NCBI GenBank assembly: GCA_029553475.1
Contig: JAKPKV010000081.1
Span: forward strand, 1 to 44,352
DNA length: 44,352 nucleotides
Origin: Armatimonadota bacterium
GTDB lineage: Bacteria > Armatimonadota > Hebobacteria > CAIYQO01
Reading direction: 5' to 3'
Shown here: positions 14,217 to 22,860 of the stretch, piece after piece
Position numbering within the stretch: the stretch's first letter is position 1
Layout: every line of letters starts with the position of its first letter
Program-made: the position numbers and the translations under genes
The notes under the pieces: generated by a model
Database searches by the model: none
Seen by the model: the letters and a program-made list of their open reading frames with translations, nothing else
What the model was told of the DNA's origin: nothing

Positions 14217-16757
14217 ATGCCAGATGGCGATATGTGGCAACGATTTACCAACCCGGCGACCCGGGTGATCCACTTCGCGCAGGAGGAGGCCAAACGACTG
14301 GGGATGAGCGTCGTGGGCACCGAGCACCTGTTGCTCGGCCTCGTGCGTGAAGGGGAAGGCGTGGCCGCGCGCGTGCTGGAACGCCTGGGCGTGAGCCTGG
14401 GCCGCATCCGCGCGGAGTTGGCGCGCCAGCTTGGGACTTCTGAAGGTCATACCGTGGGATCCAGCCGCCTGACGCTCAGCCCGAAGGCGAAGAAAGCGCT
14501 GGAGTATGCCCTGCAGGAAGCGCGCGAGCTCAATCCCAAACTCGGGTTACTCGACTTTGTGGATACCGAGCATCTGCTGCTCGGCCTCATTCGCGAAGGT
14601 TCCAGCTCCGGCAGCAAGGCGGTACGCCTGCTGGAAGCCCTGGGCGTGGACCTGGAGCGGGTGCGGAAAGAAGTGTTGAACTACCTGGGCGGCACCCCCA
14701 CCCCGGTGACCACCTCACGCCAGCGCAGCAGCACTCCGGTGCTGGACGCCTTCGGGCGCGACCTGACGAAGATGGCGGTCGAGGGACAGCTGGACCCGGT
14801 GATCGGCCGCGCGAGCGAAATTCAACGCGTGGTGCAGATTCTCAGCCGCCGCACGAAGAATAACCCCGTGCTCATCGGCGAGCCGGGCGTGGGCAAAACC
14901 GCGATCATCGAAGGGTTGGCCCAACGCATCGTGCAAAAAGACGTGCCGGAAGTGCTCTTCGACAAGCGCGTGGTGGCGCTCGACCTGGCCGGACTGGTGG
15001 CGGGCACGAAATACCGCGGCGAGTTTGAAGAGCGCATGAAGCGCGTCATGGAGGAAATCCGCAAGAGCGCGGGCGAGATCATCCTCTTCGTGGACGAGCT
15101 GCACACCGTGGTGGGCGCCGGCGCCGCCGAAGGCGCCATTGACGCGGCGAACATTCTGAAGCCGGCGCTGTCGCGCGGCGAGCTGCAGTGCATCGGCGCG
15201 ACCACGCTGACCGAATACCGCAAGTACATCGAAAAGGATCCCGCGCTGGAGCGGCGCTTCCAGCCGGTGAAGGTGGATGAGCCCACCTCCGCCGAGGCGA
15301 TGGAGATCCTGCGCGGCCTGCGCTCGCGCTACGAAGAGCACCACCAGGTGCGCATCACCGACGAAGCGATCACGCTGGCAGTGCGGCTGGCGGATCGCTA
15401 TATTGCCGACCGCTTCCTGCCGGACAAGGCCATTGACGTGATGGACGAAGCGGCGTCGCGCGTGCGGCTGGAGACCTCGGTGGTGCCGGCCGAGCTGCGG
15501 CAGGTGCGCCAGGACCTCGAAGCGGTGACGACGGAACTGCAGGAAGTGCTGAGCGTGAGCCCGTACGAGCGCGATTACGACCGCGGCTTCGAGCTGCGCG
15601 AGCGCCAGCGGGTGCTGAAAGATCGCGCCCAGGAGCTGGAAGAGAACTGGAAGCGCGCCCGCGGCAACGCCCGCACGGTGGTGAGCGAAGAGGACGTCGC
15701 CGAAGTCATCGCCCTCTGGACGGGCGTGCCGGTGCGCAAACTGGCGACGGACGAAACCCAGCGCCTGCTGCAGATGGAAGACCACCTGCACGAGCGCGTG
15801 ATCGGCCAGCACGAGGCGATCGAGGCGGTGGCGCGGGCGGTGCGGCGCGGGCGCGCCGGCATGAAAGACCCCAAACGGCCCACCGGCTCCTTCATCTTCC
15901 TCGGCCCCACCGGCGTGGGGAAGACGGAGCTGGCCCGCGCCCTCGCGGAGTTCCTCTTCGGCAACGAAGACGCGCTCATCCGCATTGACATGTCGGAATA
16001 TATGGAGCGCTTCGCGGTGTCGCGGCTGGTCGGCGCGCCGCCGGGCTACGTCGGCTATGACGAAGGCGGCCAGCTCACCGAGCGCGTGCGGCGGCGCCCC
16101 TACTCGGTGGTGCTGCTGGACGAGATCGAGAAGGCGCACCCGGAGGTCTTCAACATCCTGCTGCAGGTGCTGGAGGACGGGCGCCTCACCGACAGCCAGG
16201 GGCGCACGGTGGACTTCCGCAACACGGTGATCGTGATGACCTCCAACGTGGGCACCAGCTCGGTGGACCTGGGCCGCGGCATCGGCTTCCTCTCCGACGC
16301 GGACCAGGCTAGCCAGCAGTCCTACGAACGGATGAAGTCGGTCATCATGGACAAGATGAAGCAGACCTTCCGGCCGGAGTTCTTCAACCGCATTGACGAG
16401 GTGATCGTCTTCCACGCGCTCACGCGGGAGGAGATCGCACAGATCGTGCACCTCTTCCTGAAGCGCGTGCACGCGTCGCTGCAGGGCCAGGGCATTGACC
16501 TGATCATCGCCGACGAGGTGGTGAAGCGGCTGGCCGAGGAGGGGTTCGACCCGACGCTCGGCGCCCGCCCGCTGCGGCGCGCCATCCAGCGCCTCATCGA
16601 AGACCCGCTGGCGGAGGAAGTGCTGGCCGGAAAATTCGGCGCCGGCGACACCGTCCACGCCGACCTGCAGAACGGCACGGTGGTCTTCAGCAAGGGACTC
16701 CGCCTGCCCGAGCTGCCCGACGCGGAAGCGGCCATCGAGCTGTCTTCGTCGAACTGA
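14217..16757 (+). CDS. clpC: ATP-dependent Clp protease ATP-binding subunit ClpC
   Basis: An 846-residue Hsp100 unfoldase that feeds proteins to ClpP and disaggregates substrates. Order: two N-terminal Clp repeats (about residues 5-145, with [21 protein letters not shown] and [15 protein letters not shown]). AAA1 has Walker A GEPGVGKT at about 220 and Walker [10 protein letters not shown] middle domain near 450-480 holds a UVR-like helix ([18 protein letters not shown]). AAA2 has GPTGVGKT at about 562 and [10 protein letters not shown] ClpP-loop-type tripeptide occurs in GRGIGFLSD near 688. Full length for the family. GGAGGG lies 7 nt before the ATG. The usual Gram-positive partners ctsR, mcsA and mcsB are not adjacent and no CtsR box is visible, so heat control probably differs. 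Confidence 0.97.
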   Translation: MPDGDMWQRFTNPATRVIHFAQEEAKRLGMSVVGTEHLLLGLVREGEGVAARVLERLGVSLGRIRAELARQLGTSEGHTVGSSRLTLSPKAKKALEYALQEARELNPKLGLLDFVDTEHLLLGLIREGSSSGSKAVRLLEALGVDLERVRKEVLNYLGGTPTPVTTSRQRSSTPVLDAFGRDLTKMAVEGQLDPVIGRASEIQRVVQILSRRTKNNPVLIGEPGVGKTAIIEGLAQRIVQKDVPEVLFDKRVVALDLAGLVAGTKYRGEFEERMKRVMEEIRKSAGEIILFVDELHTVVGAGAAEGAIDAANILKPALSRGELQCIGATTLTEYRKYIEKDPALERRFQPVKVDEPTSAEAMEILRGLRSRYEEHHQVRITDEAITLAVRLADRYIADRFLPDKAIDVMDEAASRVRLETSVVPAELRQVRQDLEAVTTELQEVLSVSPYERDYDRGFELRERQRVLKDRAQELEENWKRARGNARTVVSEEDVAEVIALWTGVPVRKLATDETQRLLQMEDHLHERVIGQHEAIEAVARAVRRGRAGMKDPKRPTGSFIFLGPTGVGKTELARALAEFLFGNEDALIRIDMSEYMERFAVSRLVGAPPGYVGYDEGGQLTERVRRRPYSVVLLDEIEKAHPEVFNILLQVLEDGRLTDSQGRTVDFRNTVIVMTSNVGTSSVDLGRGIGFLSDADQASQQSYERMKSVIMDKMKQTFRPEFFNRIDEVIVFHALTREEIAQIVHLFLKRVHASLQGQGIDLIIADEVVKRLAEEGFDPTLGARPLRRAIQRLIEDPLAEEVLAGKFGAGDTVHADLQNGTVVFSKGLRLPELPDAEAAIELSSSN

Positions 16758-16763
16758 CCACAA

Positions 16764-16795
16764 CGCCGGCCCCGGAGACGACTCCGGGGCCGGCG
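16764..16795 (+). terminator. Stem-loop after clpC
   Basis: Perfect 14-bp GC stem CGCCGGCCCCGGAG / CTCCGGGGCCGGCG with loop ACGA, starting 7 nt after the clpC stop. There is no T-tract, so it may be a GC-type or bidirectional terminator, also serving the convergent gene ending at 16833. Confidence 0.7.
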
Positions 16796-16832
16796 TGTCG
16801 CTGGTGCCGGGCCGGGCGCGCGGCCCCGCCCG

Positions 16833-18302
16833 TCATTTCGCCAGCTTCTTCACCGTCACGTTGACGATGCGCAGGTTCTCGTCGCTGCCGCCGGTGCAGA
16901 GGCGGAAGTCGTAGCCTTCGCGATTGGCAAACAGGGCGTCGGTGAGGCGCAGGGTGTAGGTGAAGACCTGCGACGGGCCGACATCAAGCCACTGCCAGCG
17001 GGTGTTGTTCATGCCGCCGAGGGCATCGTAATAGAGATTGAAGCCGGTGCGCTGCGCCCGCCGCGCGCCGTAGAGCTGCACGGTGATCTCCACCGGCACG
17101 CCCTCGCGGTTGTAGAAGAGGAAGCCATCGGGCACGTCCAGGTGCAGCCAGGGATTGTGCTGGCGGTCGGTGACGAGCACCGGCTGGCTGCCGAGAAAGG
17201 TGAGGGTATAGCGCCCGCCGGGCAGTTCGGGGAGCGGGCGGAGCGCCCGCCCATCCGCGCCGTAGACATCCAGCGCCACCGTATCGGCCGTCACGCGCAG
17301 CGGCGCCACCGCCGGCGTGCCCGGCCGGCAGTGGCCGGCGTGCCCGTCCCGCACCGCCGGTTCCCCCTCGGCCAGCGGCACATCCAGCCGGAAGCGCCGG
17401 TCGTCCGTCGCGAAGACCCCGCCGACCGCCTCCAATGACACCGGCAGCCACCCCGCGTAGCTGCTACCCTGCAGCGGCAGCAGCGCCGGCGGCACCGCCG
17501 CGCCCGGGGGGAAGAGGAGGACGGGGATCGCGTGCGCCAGCGCCGCCGCCGCCATCCGCGCCCCATCCCCCGCGGGCGCTTCCGCCCAGAGCGCGGGCCC
17601 GGCCGACGGCAGCACGCGCGCGCGCAGCACGCTGCAGCGCCACCAGAACGCCTCGGTGGTCAACGGATAGCGCGCCGGCGTGAGCGCGAGGATATCCGGC
17701 GCTTCCGCGCCCGTCGCCGCGCCCAGATAGGCGGCGATCCACTCCAGATTCACCCCGCCCGGTTCGGGGGCGATGACCTTCAGCGCCGGATTCACCGCGT
17801 GGATGCCCGCCGCCGCCGCGCGATACAGCGCGTGCACGTCGCCCGGGACCACCAGCAGCGTCGCCGCGGTGGGCGCCTCCCAGAGGCGGTAGTAGGCCAC
17901 GGTGTGCTGGTAGCGCCGCGCGAGCGCCGCCGCGTAGATGCGCAGCGCCTCCGGATCCGGCTTCGCCCGCGCCACCTCGTCGTCGGTGGGCGCCTGCAGG
18001 TAGCGCACCGCCCAGCGCGGCGTCGGCCCCAGCGTCAGGATCACGCGCGCGCCCGTCGCGGCCGCCGCCTGCACCGCCGCGTCCAGCTCGGCGAAGTGCC
18101 AGGCCCCCGGCGCCGGCTGCACCGTCGGCCAATGCGCGCGGATATTGACGAAACGCGCCCCCGCCCCGCAGGCGTGCGCAACATCCTCCACCGTGGGGAT
18201 GCGGTCATGCGCCAGCGAGACGCCGAACGCGACCGGTTCCGCCCGCGCGACGAGGAGAAGGACCGACACGAGGATGAGGACAGCCAGGCGCAACGATGAC
18301 AT
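16833..18302 (-). CDS. Secreted clan-A glycosidase-like TIM-barrel protein, acid/base Glu missing
   Basis: A 489-residue exported protein. Signal peptide at 1-21 (LRLAVLILVSVLLLVARA-E). Residues about 25-300 read like a GH39/GH42-type barrel: ARFVNIRAHWPTVQPAPGAW on strand 2, GARVILTLGPTPRWAV on strand 3. Strand 4 ends YYRLWEAPTAA where active enzymes have W-N-E-P, so the acid/base Glu is Ala and the Asn is Glu. The strand-7 acidic position may persist in PALWAEAP. A beta-sandwich tail (YTLTFLGSQPVLVTDRQ and RQ...FTYTLRLTD) follows. ATG at 18302 has AAGGA 8 nt upstream. It is likely a carbohydrate-binding or inactive protein rather than a classic hydrolase. A MITE-like element starts 20 nt upstream. 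Confidence 0.6.
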   Translation of the reverse strand: MSSLRLAVLILVSVLLLVARAEPVAFGVSLAHDRIPTVEDVAHACGAGARFVNIRAHWPTVQPAPGAWHFAELDAAVQAAAATGARVILTLGPTPRWAVRYLQAPTDDEVARAKPDPEALRIYAAALARRYQHTVAYYRLWEAPTAATLLVVPGDVHALYRAAAAGIHAVNPALKVIAPEPGGVNLEWIAAYLGAATGAEAPDILALTPARYPLTTEAFWWRCSVLRARVLPSAGPALWAEAPAGDGARMAAAALAHAIPVLLFPPGAAVPPALLPLQGSSYAGWLPVSLEAVGGVFATDDRRFRLDVPLAEGEPAVRDGHAGHCRPGTPAVAPLRVTADTVALDVYGADGRALRPLPELPGGRYTLTFLGSQPVLVTDRQHNPWLHLDVPDGFLFYNREGVPVEITVQLYGARRAQRTGFNLYYDALGGMNNTRWQWLDVGPSQVFTYTLRLTDALFANREGYDFRLCTGGSDENLRIVNVTVKKLAK

Positions 18303-18319
18303 CGCACGATCCTTCGTCG

Positions 18320-18488
18320 TGAGAAACTGTATTGAACGGGATCGTCGTCAGGTCGCTGAGGCGGGATCACGACAGGCTAGGCGGATGTTCGAGAGTGTAT
18401 CTGGGAGATACATGCCAGAACATCCAACAACGCCTGGCGCGATCCGGGCCATCGAGATGGCGGCGAGCACGTTCAAGACAGTTTCTAA
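18320..18488. mobile_element. MITE-like element, copy M1 (163 bp between TGA/TAA)
   Basis: The body at 18323-18485 has terminal inverted repeats: GAAACTGTATTGAACG at the left, and at the right the reverse complement of GAAACTGTCTTGAACG (one mismatch). It is flanked by TGA and TAA, consistent with a 3-bp TNA target duplication that has mutated. The interior differs from copies M2 and M3, but length and terminal GAAACTG are the same. It carries no gene and sits between the two divergent starts at 18302 and 18688. Confidence 0.75.
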
Positions 18489-18687
18489 GAATCGCCGGGG
18501 GAGACACCGGGAATATACCCGCCGCCCCCGCGCCGGAAACGATGCGCCGGCGACGCGCGCCTTGTCCGCTTCCGCCGACAATCCCGGTCCTTCGTCGGAT
18601 TTCCCCGTCCCCGGCGCCCGGCGCGCTCGCTACGATGGGGCAGGACGACAGGGGCGCATGCCCCCACGCGAAGGGAGGATGGTTACC

Positions 18688-18924
18688 GTGAGCAAACTGA
18701 TACTCCTGGCGCTATTCGCCATCGGCGCGCTGCTAGGCCTGGCAGGGCCGGCCGCCGCGCAGACGATTCCGAACGTGCGCGGCCTGCAAGCCTTCACCGC
18801 CGAGACGCGCTTCATGTCGCTGCCCGGCTACCTGCGCTGGCAGTACTTCGTGGAGAATGACGTGTGGATTTCCCGCGCGGAAGCGAGCGCGCTGGTGGCG
18901 GCGCAGCGGACCGGCGGGGCATAA
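18688..18924 (+). CDS. Small exported hypothetical protein
   Basis: A 78-residue protein. A signal peptide spans residues 1-24 (LILLALFAIGALLGLAGPAAA, cleavage before QTIPNV). This leaves a mature domain of about 54 residues with TIPNVRGLQAFTAETRFMSLPGYLRWQYF and a C-terminal VWISRAEASALVAAQ helix. I do not recognise the family; a small periplasmic or surface protein is all that can be said. GTG at 18688 was chosen because AGGGAGG lies 9 nt before it; the ATG at 18679 abuts that site. The stop codon TAA is also the left 3-bp target duplication of the MITE that follows, so insertion at the 3' end may have set or preserved the stop. Confidence 0.65.
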   Translation: MSKLILLALFAIGALLGLAGPAAAQTIPNVRGLQAFTAETRFMSLPGYLRWQYFVENDVWISRAEASALVAAQRTGGA

Positions 18925-19090
18925 GAAACTGTCCGAACAGTCTCGGCGCGTGCCTGCTGGTGGCTTCCGGCCTGGCTCGGCGTTGGCCGTCCTCACCCTA
19001 TCTCTCTCGATAGCGCCTCGGACGTCCGCCGTGATCCAAGCCGGCATCCCCTCAGCAGCCCCACACCGAGACTTTCCGGACAGTTTCTAA
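18922..19090. mobile_element. MITE-like element, copy M2 (163 bp between TAA/TAA)
   Basis: The body at 18925-19087 is flanked by TAA at 18922-18924 and 19088-19090. Terminal inverted repeats are GAAACTGTCCG...AGTCTCGG, matching at 19 of 22 positions. A close relative is at 38196-38359. No reading frame of its own; it would need a transposase in trans. Confidence 0.88.
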
Positions 19091-19107
19091 GAAACTCTCT
19101 CAGCCCG

Positions 19108-20655
19108 CTACAACTTCACACCGCCCGGCATTGCAGCCTGCGCCCGCGGAAGGTGCAGGCTGAATGTCGTCCCCCGCCCCACCGCGCTCTCCACGGTGAC
19201 GCGCCCTTCGTGCGCCAGCATGATTTCGCGCACGATGGCCAGGCCCAGCCCGCTGCCGGCGCGCACCGTCCCCTGGCTGCCGCGATAGAAGCGGTCGAAG
19301 ATCCACGGCAGCTCTTCCGGCGGGATGCCCTCGCCGGCGTCGCTCACGTGGACGAGCACCCACTCCGGCTGGGTCTCCACGCGCACCGTCACCGCGCTGC
19401 CCGCCGGCGCGTGGTGCAGCGCGTTGTCCAGCAGGTTGCGCAGCGCCTGCGCCAATCGGTCCTCGTTCCCCCCCACGGCCAGCTCCGGGTCGAAATCCGC
19501 CGGCGGATCATAGGTGACCGTCACGCCTGCCTCCGCCTGCATACGCGCGATCTCCACCGCGTCCTCCACGAGCGGCGCGAGGGGCAGCGGCGCGCGGGGG
19601 ATGGGCAGCGCGCCCGCCTGCAGCTTGGAGAGCTCGAGGATATCGTTCACCAGCCGGCGCAGGCGCTCGGATTCGCGGGTGATGATGCCGAGGAAGCGCT
19701 CGGTGGTCGCCTTGTCCTCGCGCAGCGCGCCGTCCGCCAGCGATTCCGCGCAGCCGGTGATGGCGGTCAGCGGCGTGCGCAGCTCGTGCGAGACGTCCGC
19801 CAGCAGCGCCCGGCGGAGCTGCTCCTGGTGCTGCAGCGCCACCGCCATCTGATTGAAGGCCGCCGCCAGCTCCCCGACTTCCCCGCGCCCGCCCTCGCGC
19901 ATGCGCCGGTCCATGCGCCCGGCGGCGAAGGCGCGCGCCACCTGCGTCGCCGCGCGCAGCCCGGAGGAGAGCCGGCTGGAGAAGAGGACGCCGGCGAGGA
20001 TCGTCGCCAGCAGCGTGGCGATCATCCAGACCTTCAACAACTGCTGAAATTGCGCCAGGTCTTTGCGCACGCCCGCCAGCGATTTGTTGAGGTAAAGGAT
20101 GAAGGCGAGACGCTCTTTGCCCGCCGCCCCATCGGCTTTGAACACCGGCAGCGCGATATAGAGGTGGTCGGGCGCGCCCGACACGTCCTCGGCGGGGCGC
20201 AGCGTCGCGCCGTATTGCCCCTCGACGGCCCGCCGTACCTCCCCGCGCGCCGCCGCGAGACTCGGCAGCTCTGACCGGTATTGCACCCAGGCATTCCAGC
20301 GGCGCCAGTTCCACTCCGAATCGGTGAGCAGGCTGCCCCGCGCGTCCAGCATGCGGATGCGCACCTTGGTGAAGGGGGCGATGTAATCCCGGCAGCGGCG
20401 CATCGTCCAGAGCTGGTCTTTCTCCCAGATATCTTCGCCCAGCCGGTCCTTGCCCGACCACGGCGGATTGATGGTGGTGCCCAGCGTGCGCGCGATGAGG
20501 ATGAGGTTGTCTTCCTCGCGCTTCATCAGCACCCGCTCCACCGGCTTCATGATGAGCAGCGCCAGGATGCCGAAGGAGAACGCCGTGACCAGCACGTAGG
20601 TGATGATCAGCTGGATGCGCAGCGAAGCCAGCGAATTCAGCAGGCGTTCCCACAT
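19108..20655 (-). CDS. Membrane sensor histidine kinase (HAMP, HisKA, HATPase)
   Basis: A 515-residue inner-membrane kinase. TM1 about residues 15-36; an extracytoplasmic sensor region about 37-205 (with a GKDRLGEDIWEKD stretch, no named domain recognised); TM2 about 208-227; HAMP about 228-280. The phospho-acceptor is H290 in DVSHELRTPLT. The HATPase has an N box (LLDNALHHAP), G1 (VSDAGEGIP) and GSGLGLAIVREIM. It should autophosphorylate H290 and pass the phosphate to a response regulator, but none is adjacent, so it is an orphan kinase. It follows a GT2 gene by 24 nt in the same direction, suggesting co-transcription with an envelope-glycan gene. The Shine-Dalgarno site is weak. Confidence 0.93.
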   Translation of the reverse strand: MWERLLNSLASLRIQLIITYVLVTAFSFGILALLIMKPVERVLMKREEDNLILIARTLGTTINPPWSGKDRLGEDIWEKDQLWTMRRCRDYIAPFTKVRIRMLDARGSLLTDSEWNWRRWNAWVQYRSELPSLAAARGEVRRAVEGQYGATLRPAEDVSGAPDHLYIALPVFKADGAAGKERLAFILYLNKSLAGVRKDLAQFQQLLKVWMIATLLATILAGVLFSSRLSSGLRAATQVARAFAAGRMDRRMREGGRGEVGELAAAFNQMAVALQHQEQLRRALLADVSHELRTPLTAITGCAESLADGALREDKATTERFLGIITRESERLRRLVNDILELSKLQAGALPIPRAPLPLAPLVEDAVEIARMQAEAGVTVTYDPPADFDPELAVGGNEDRLAQALRNLLDNALHHAPAGSAVTVRVETQPEWVLVHVSDAGEGIPPEELPWIFDRFYRGSQGTVRAGSGLGLAIVREIMLAHEGRVTVESAVGRGTTFSLHLPRAQAAMPGGVKL

Positions 20656-20679
20656 CTGGTCAGGCGTCCCATCTGGCGG

Positions 20680-21546
20680 TCATGGCGTCCGCCGCCCGCG
20701 GCGTTTCTCGCGCAGCACCCACTGTAGGCGCAGCCAGATGCCCAGCCTCGGCGCCCAGCGCAAGAGGGCGGGCATGGCGGGCGCGTAATGCTTCTCAAAA
20801 AAAAGGCCCATGCTGTGATGGTGCGCGCGCACCATGCGCTCCACCGCCTGGTCGGACGACCGCCCGATGACATGGGTGATCACCGCGTCCGGGAAATAGA
20901 GCACTTTCCAGCCCGCCCGCCCGGCGCGGTAACACCAGTCCACGTCCTCGCAATACATGAAGAAGCTTTCATCCAGCAGGCCGATCTGCTCCAGCACGGC
21001 GCGGCGGATGCAGAGCGCGGCGCCGGACACCCAATCCACCGCGGCCACCGACGCGTGATCGAAATCCGTCATCAGATAATCGCGCACCCGGGCGTTGCCG
21101 GGAAACAGCCTGCCCAGCGCGCCGTTGCGAAAGAGCCCGGTGGCGACGGTGGGAAAGCGTCGGCAGGAATACTGCACGCTGCCGTCGGGATTGAGCAGTT
21201 TTGCGCCGCCGATGCCCGCCTCGGGATGCGCCTCCATGCCCGCCACCAGCGCGTCCAGCGCGCCCGCGTGCACGCGGGTATCGGGGTTGAGCAGCAGCAG
21301 GTACTCGCCCGCGCACTGGCGCAGCGCGACGTTGTTCGCGTGGGCGAAGCCGCGGTTCTCCGGGTTGCGCAGCAGGCGAACGTGGGGGAACTCCGCCGCC
21401 ACCATCTCCGCGCTGCCGTCCGTCGAGGCGTTATCCACGACGAAGACCTCCAGCGGCGTTTGCGGCGCGCCGCCGGGCAGCGAGGCCAGGCAGCGCCGCA
21501 GGTCGTCGCGCGTCTGCCAATTGACAATCGAAATCGAGAGCACCAT
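20680..21546 (-). CDS. Family 2 glycosyltransferase (rhamnosyltransferase-like)
   Basis: A 288-residue GT-A enzyme. Motifs in order: LSISIVNWQTRDDLRRCL, EVFVVDNASTDGSAEM (nucleotide binding), PENRGFAHANNVAL, LLLNPDTRV (metal-binding acidic pair), then WVSGAALCIRRAVLEQIG and the catalytic acidic DESFFMYCEDVDWCYRAG. This is the WbbL-type arrangement found in enzymes that add rhamnose or similar sugars to lipid-linked glycans; the actual sugar is unknown. The start at 21546 is 6 nt after the Trm112-like stop, so the two genes are translated together, followed by the histidine kinase. Confidence 0.9.
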   Translation of the reverse strand: MVLSISIVNWQTRDDLRRCLASLPGGAPQTPLEVFVVDNASTDGSAEMVAAEFPHVRLLRNPENRGFAHANNVALRQCAGEYLLLLNPDTRVHAGALDALVAGMEAHPEAGIGGAKLLNPDGSVQYSCRRFPTVATGLFRNGALGRLFPGNARVRDYLMTDFDHASVAAVDWVSGAALCIRRAVLEQIGLLDESFFMYCEDVDWCYRAGRAGWKVLYFPDAVITHVIGRSSDQAVERMVRAHHHSMGLFFEKHYAPAMPALLRWAPRLGIWLRLQWVLREKRRGRRTP

Positions 21547-21552
21547 AATGAG

Positions 21553-21720
21553 TTACGGCTGGCCGTCCGGCGCGTCCGCCGCGTTCGGCAGCATCACCGG
21601 GATGCCGTCAACGACCGGATAGCGCCGGCCGCACTGCGGGCAGCGCAGCGCCTCGCCTTCCGCCGTCAGCGGGTGGTGGTCATCCGGGCAGACCAGTATC
21701 TCGAGCAGGTCAGGATCCAT
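21553..21720 (-). CDS. Trm112-like zinc-ribbon protein
   Basis: A 55-residue protein. It reads LLEILVCPDDHHPL, then LRCPQCGRRYPVVDGIPVMLPNAA. The LEIL(V/A)CPxxxxPL start and the C-P-x-C-G-x-x-(Y/F)P(V/I)xDGIPxML finish are the Trm112/YcaR pattern; the first pair is CPDDHH rather than CPxC, so zinc binding is probably incomplete. Trm112 proteins activate methyltransferases in eukaryotes and archaea; bacterial versions often sit near lipid A or glycan genes, and the role is not settled. It heads the GT2/histidine-kinase operon and is divergent from the PAP2-like gene by 60 nt. Confidence 0.85.
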   Translation of the reverse strand: MDPDLLEILVCPDDHHPLTAEGEALRCPQCGRRYPVVDGIPVMLPNAADAPDGQP

Positions 21721-21780
21721 CACTCCCCGTCTTTCGCCGCCCGCGGGGTTCTCCCTGCCGCCGGCGGCATTTCATACGGT

Positions 21781-22773
21781 ATGACGATGGAATATGCCAT
21801 CTTCGACGCGATAAACGGCCTGGCCGGGCGCTTCGCCTGGCTGGACGCCGCCGGCCGCCTGCTGGCCGTCTTCGGGCTGCTGGCCGTGCTGCTGGCGGCG
21901 CTGCTGCCGCTCTGGCATCCGGCGCATGACGCCGCCGCCCGCCGCCGCTACCTGTGGGCGCTGCTGGCGACGGCCGTCCTCTGCGCCGCGCTCATCGGCC
22001 TGGAGCTGTTGCTTACGCACCTCCTGGGCCGCGAGCTGCGCTCGCGGCCGGCGAATGCCCGCTGGACGACGATGCTCATCACGCCCGCCACCGCCCTCGC
22101 CTTCCCCTGCTGGCCGGTGGCGCTGTCCGCCGCCGCCGGCGTGCTGCTGGCGCACCGCTGCCGCCGCGCGGGCATTCCCGCGCTGCTGTTGGCGGCGCTG
22201 CAGGCGGTCGCCTTCGTCTTCGTCGGCGCGCACTACCCCTTCGATGTCCTCACCGGCGCCTTCCTGGGGATGGTCCTCGGGCAGGCCGGCGCGGTCCTCA
22301 CCCGCCTCTCGCCCGGCCTGCGCGCGCGGCGGCTGCTGCCCGCCGTCGCCGCCCTCGGCGTGTGGCTCGCGCTCGTAGCGATCACCGTGAAGCCGGCCAG
22401 CGCCGTGGCTACCGGCATGGTACCCGCGGCGGCGGGAACTATGCCCGCTCCCGCCGCGGACGCTCCCTTCGCCCTCGCCGGCAACGGCCACCTGACCGTC
22501 GGCTGGCTGCGGGTGGAGATCGCGGCCGAGGCCGCCACGCTCCCCGCGGTGGAAGCCCGCGCGCGGGAGGAGATCAACCGCGCGTTCCGTACGCATCCCG
22601 AGGTGCACCTCCTCACGCTGACGATCACCGGGCGATTCAGGCATGGAACCCACGCCCGCGTGGGTACACTTTACACGGCCACCGTGGACCGGGCCGATTG
22701 GCCCCCGCGCGGTTTCACGGCATCCGCGCGGCTGCCGGGCTTGAAATTCGTGCATCCGCGCCTGACGCGGTAG
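21781..22773 (+). CDS. Degenerate PAP2-like membrane protein with extra C-terminal domain
   Basis: A 330-residue protein with about five membrane helices in residues 1-205. The helix layout and the GAHYPFDVLTGAFLGM block (about 145-160) are those of PAP2 phosphatases such as undecaprenyl-diphosphatase, but the catalytic signature is eroded. The PSGH motif is PCWP (about 107), the SR pair of SR(x)5HP is AF, and only H-Y-P-x-D is kept. A Pro/Ala linker and about 100 residues (GNGHLTVGWLRVEIAAEA ... VGTLYTATVDRADWPP) form a soluble tail I do not recognise. Likely a binding or structural descendant, not an active phosphatase. Start ATG at 21781; an ATG at 21787 is also possible. Confidence 0.6.
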   Translation: MTMEYAIFDAINGLAGRFAWLDAAGRLLAVFGLLAVLLAALLPLWHPAHDAAARRRYLWALLATAVLCAALIGLELLLTHLLGRELRSRPANARWTTMLITPATALAFPCWPVALSAAAGVLLAHRCRRAGIPALLLAALQAVAFVFVGAHYPFDVLTGAFLGMVLGQAGAVLTRLSPGLRARRLLPAVAALGVWLALVAITVKPASAVATGMVPAAAGTMPAPAADAPFALAGNGHLTVGWLRVEIAAEAATLPAVEARAREEINRAFRTHPEVHLLTLTITGRFRHGTHARVGTLYTATVDRADWPPRGFTASARLPGLKFVHPRLTR

Positions 22774-22807
22774 GCGCGGCGCTCGCTACCCCTGTCGCCG
22801 CAATACC

Positions 22808-22816
22808 TGATATAAT
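22808..22816 (+). promoter_or_regulatory. Extended -10 element upstream of ricT
   Basis: TGATATAAT, a TGn extended -10 with a perfect hexamer, 44 nt before the ATG at 22861. A strong -35 is not visible, as expected for extended -10 promoters. Confidence 0.5.
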
Positions 22817-22860
22817 AACCCGTCGCCGGTGGTGGATGCCGGCGGCGTTGAGTGAGCAGC

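Noticed and set aside
14715-16763. 682-residue minus-strand frame under clpC
   Set aside because: Low-complexity His/Arg/Leu-rich translation; clpC on the other strand is certain.
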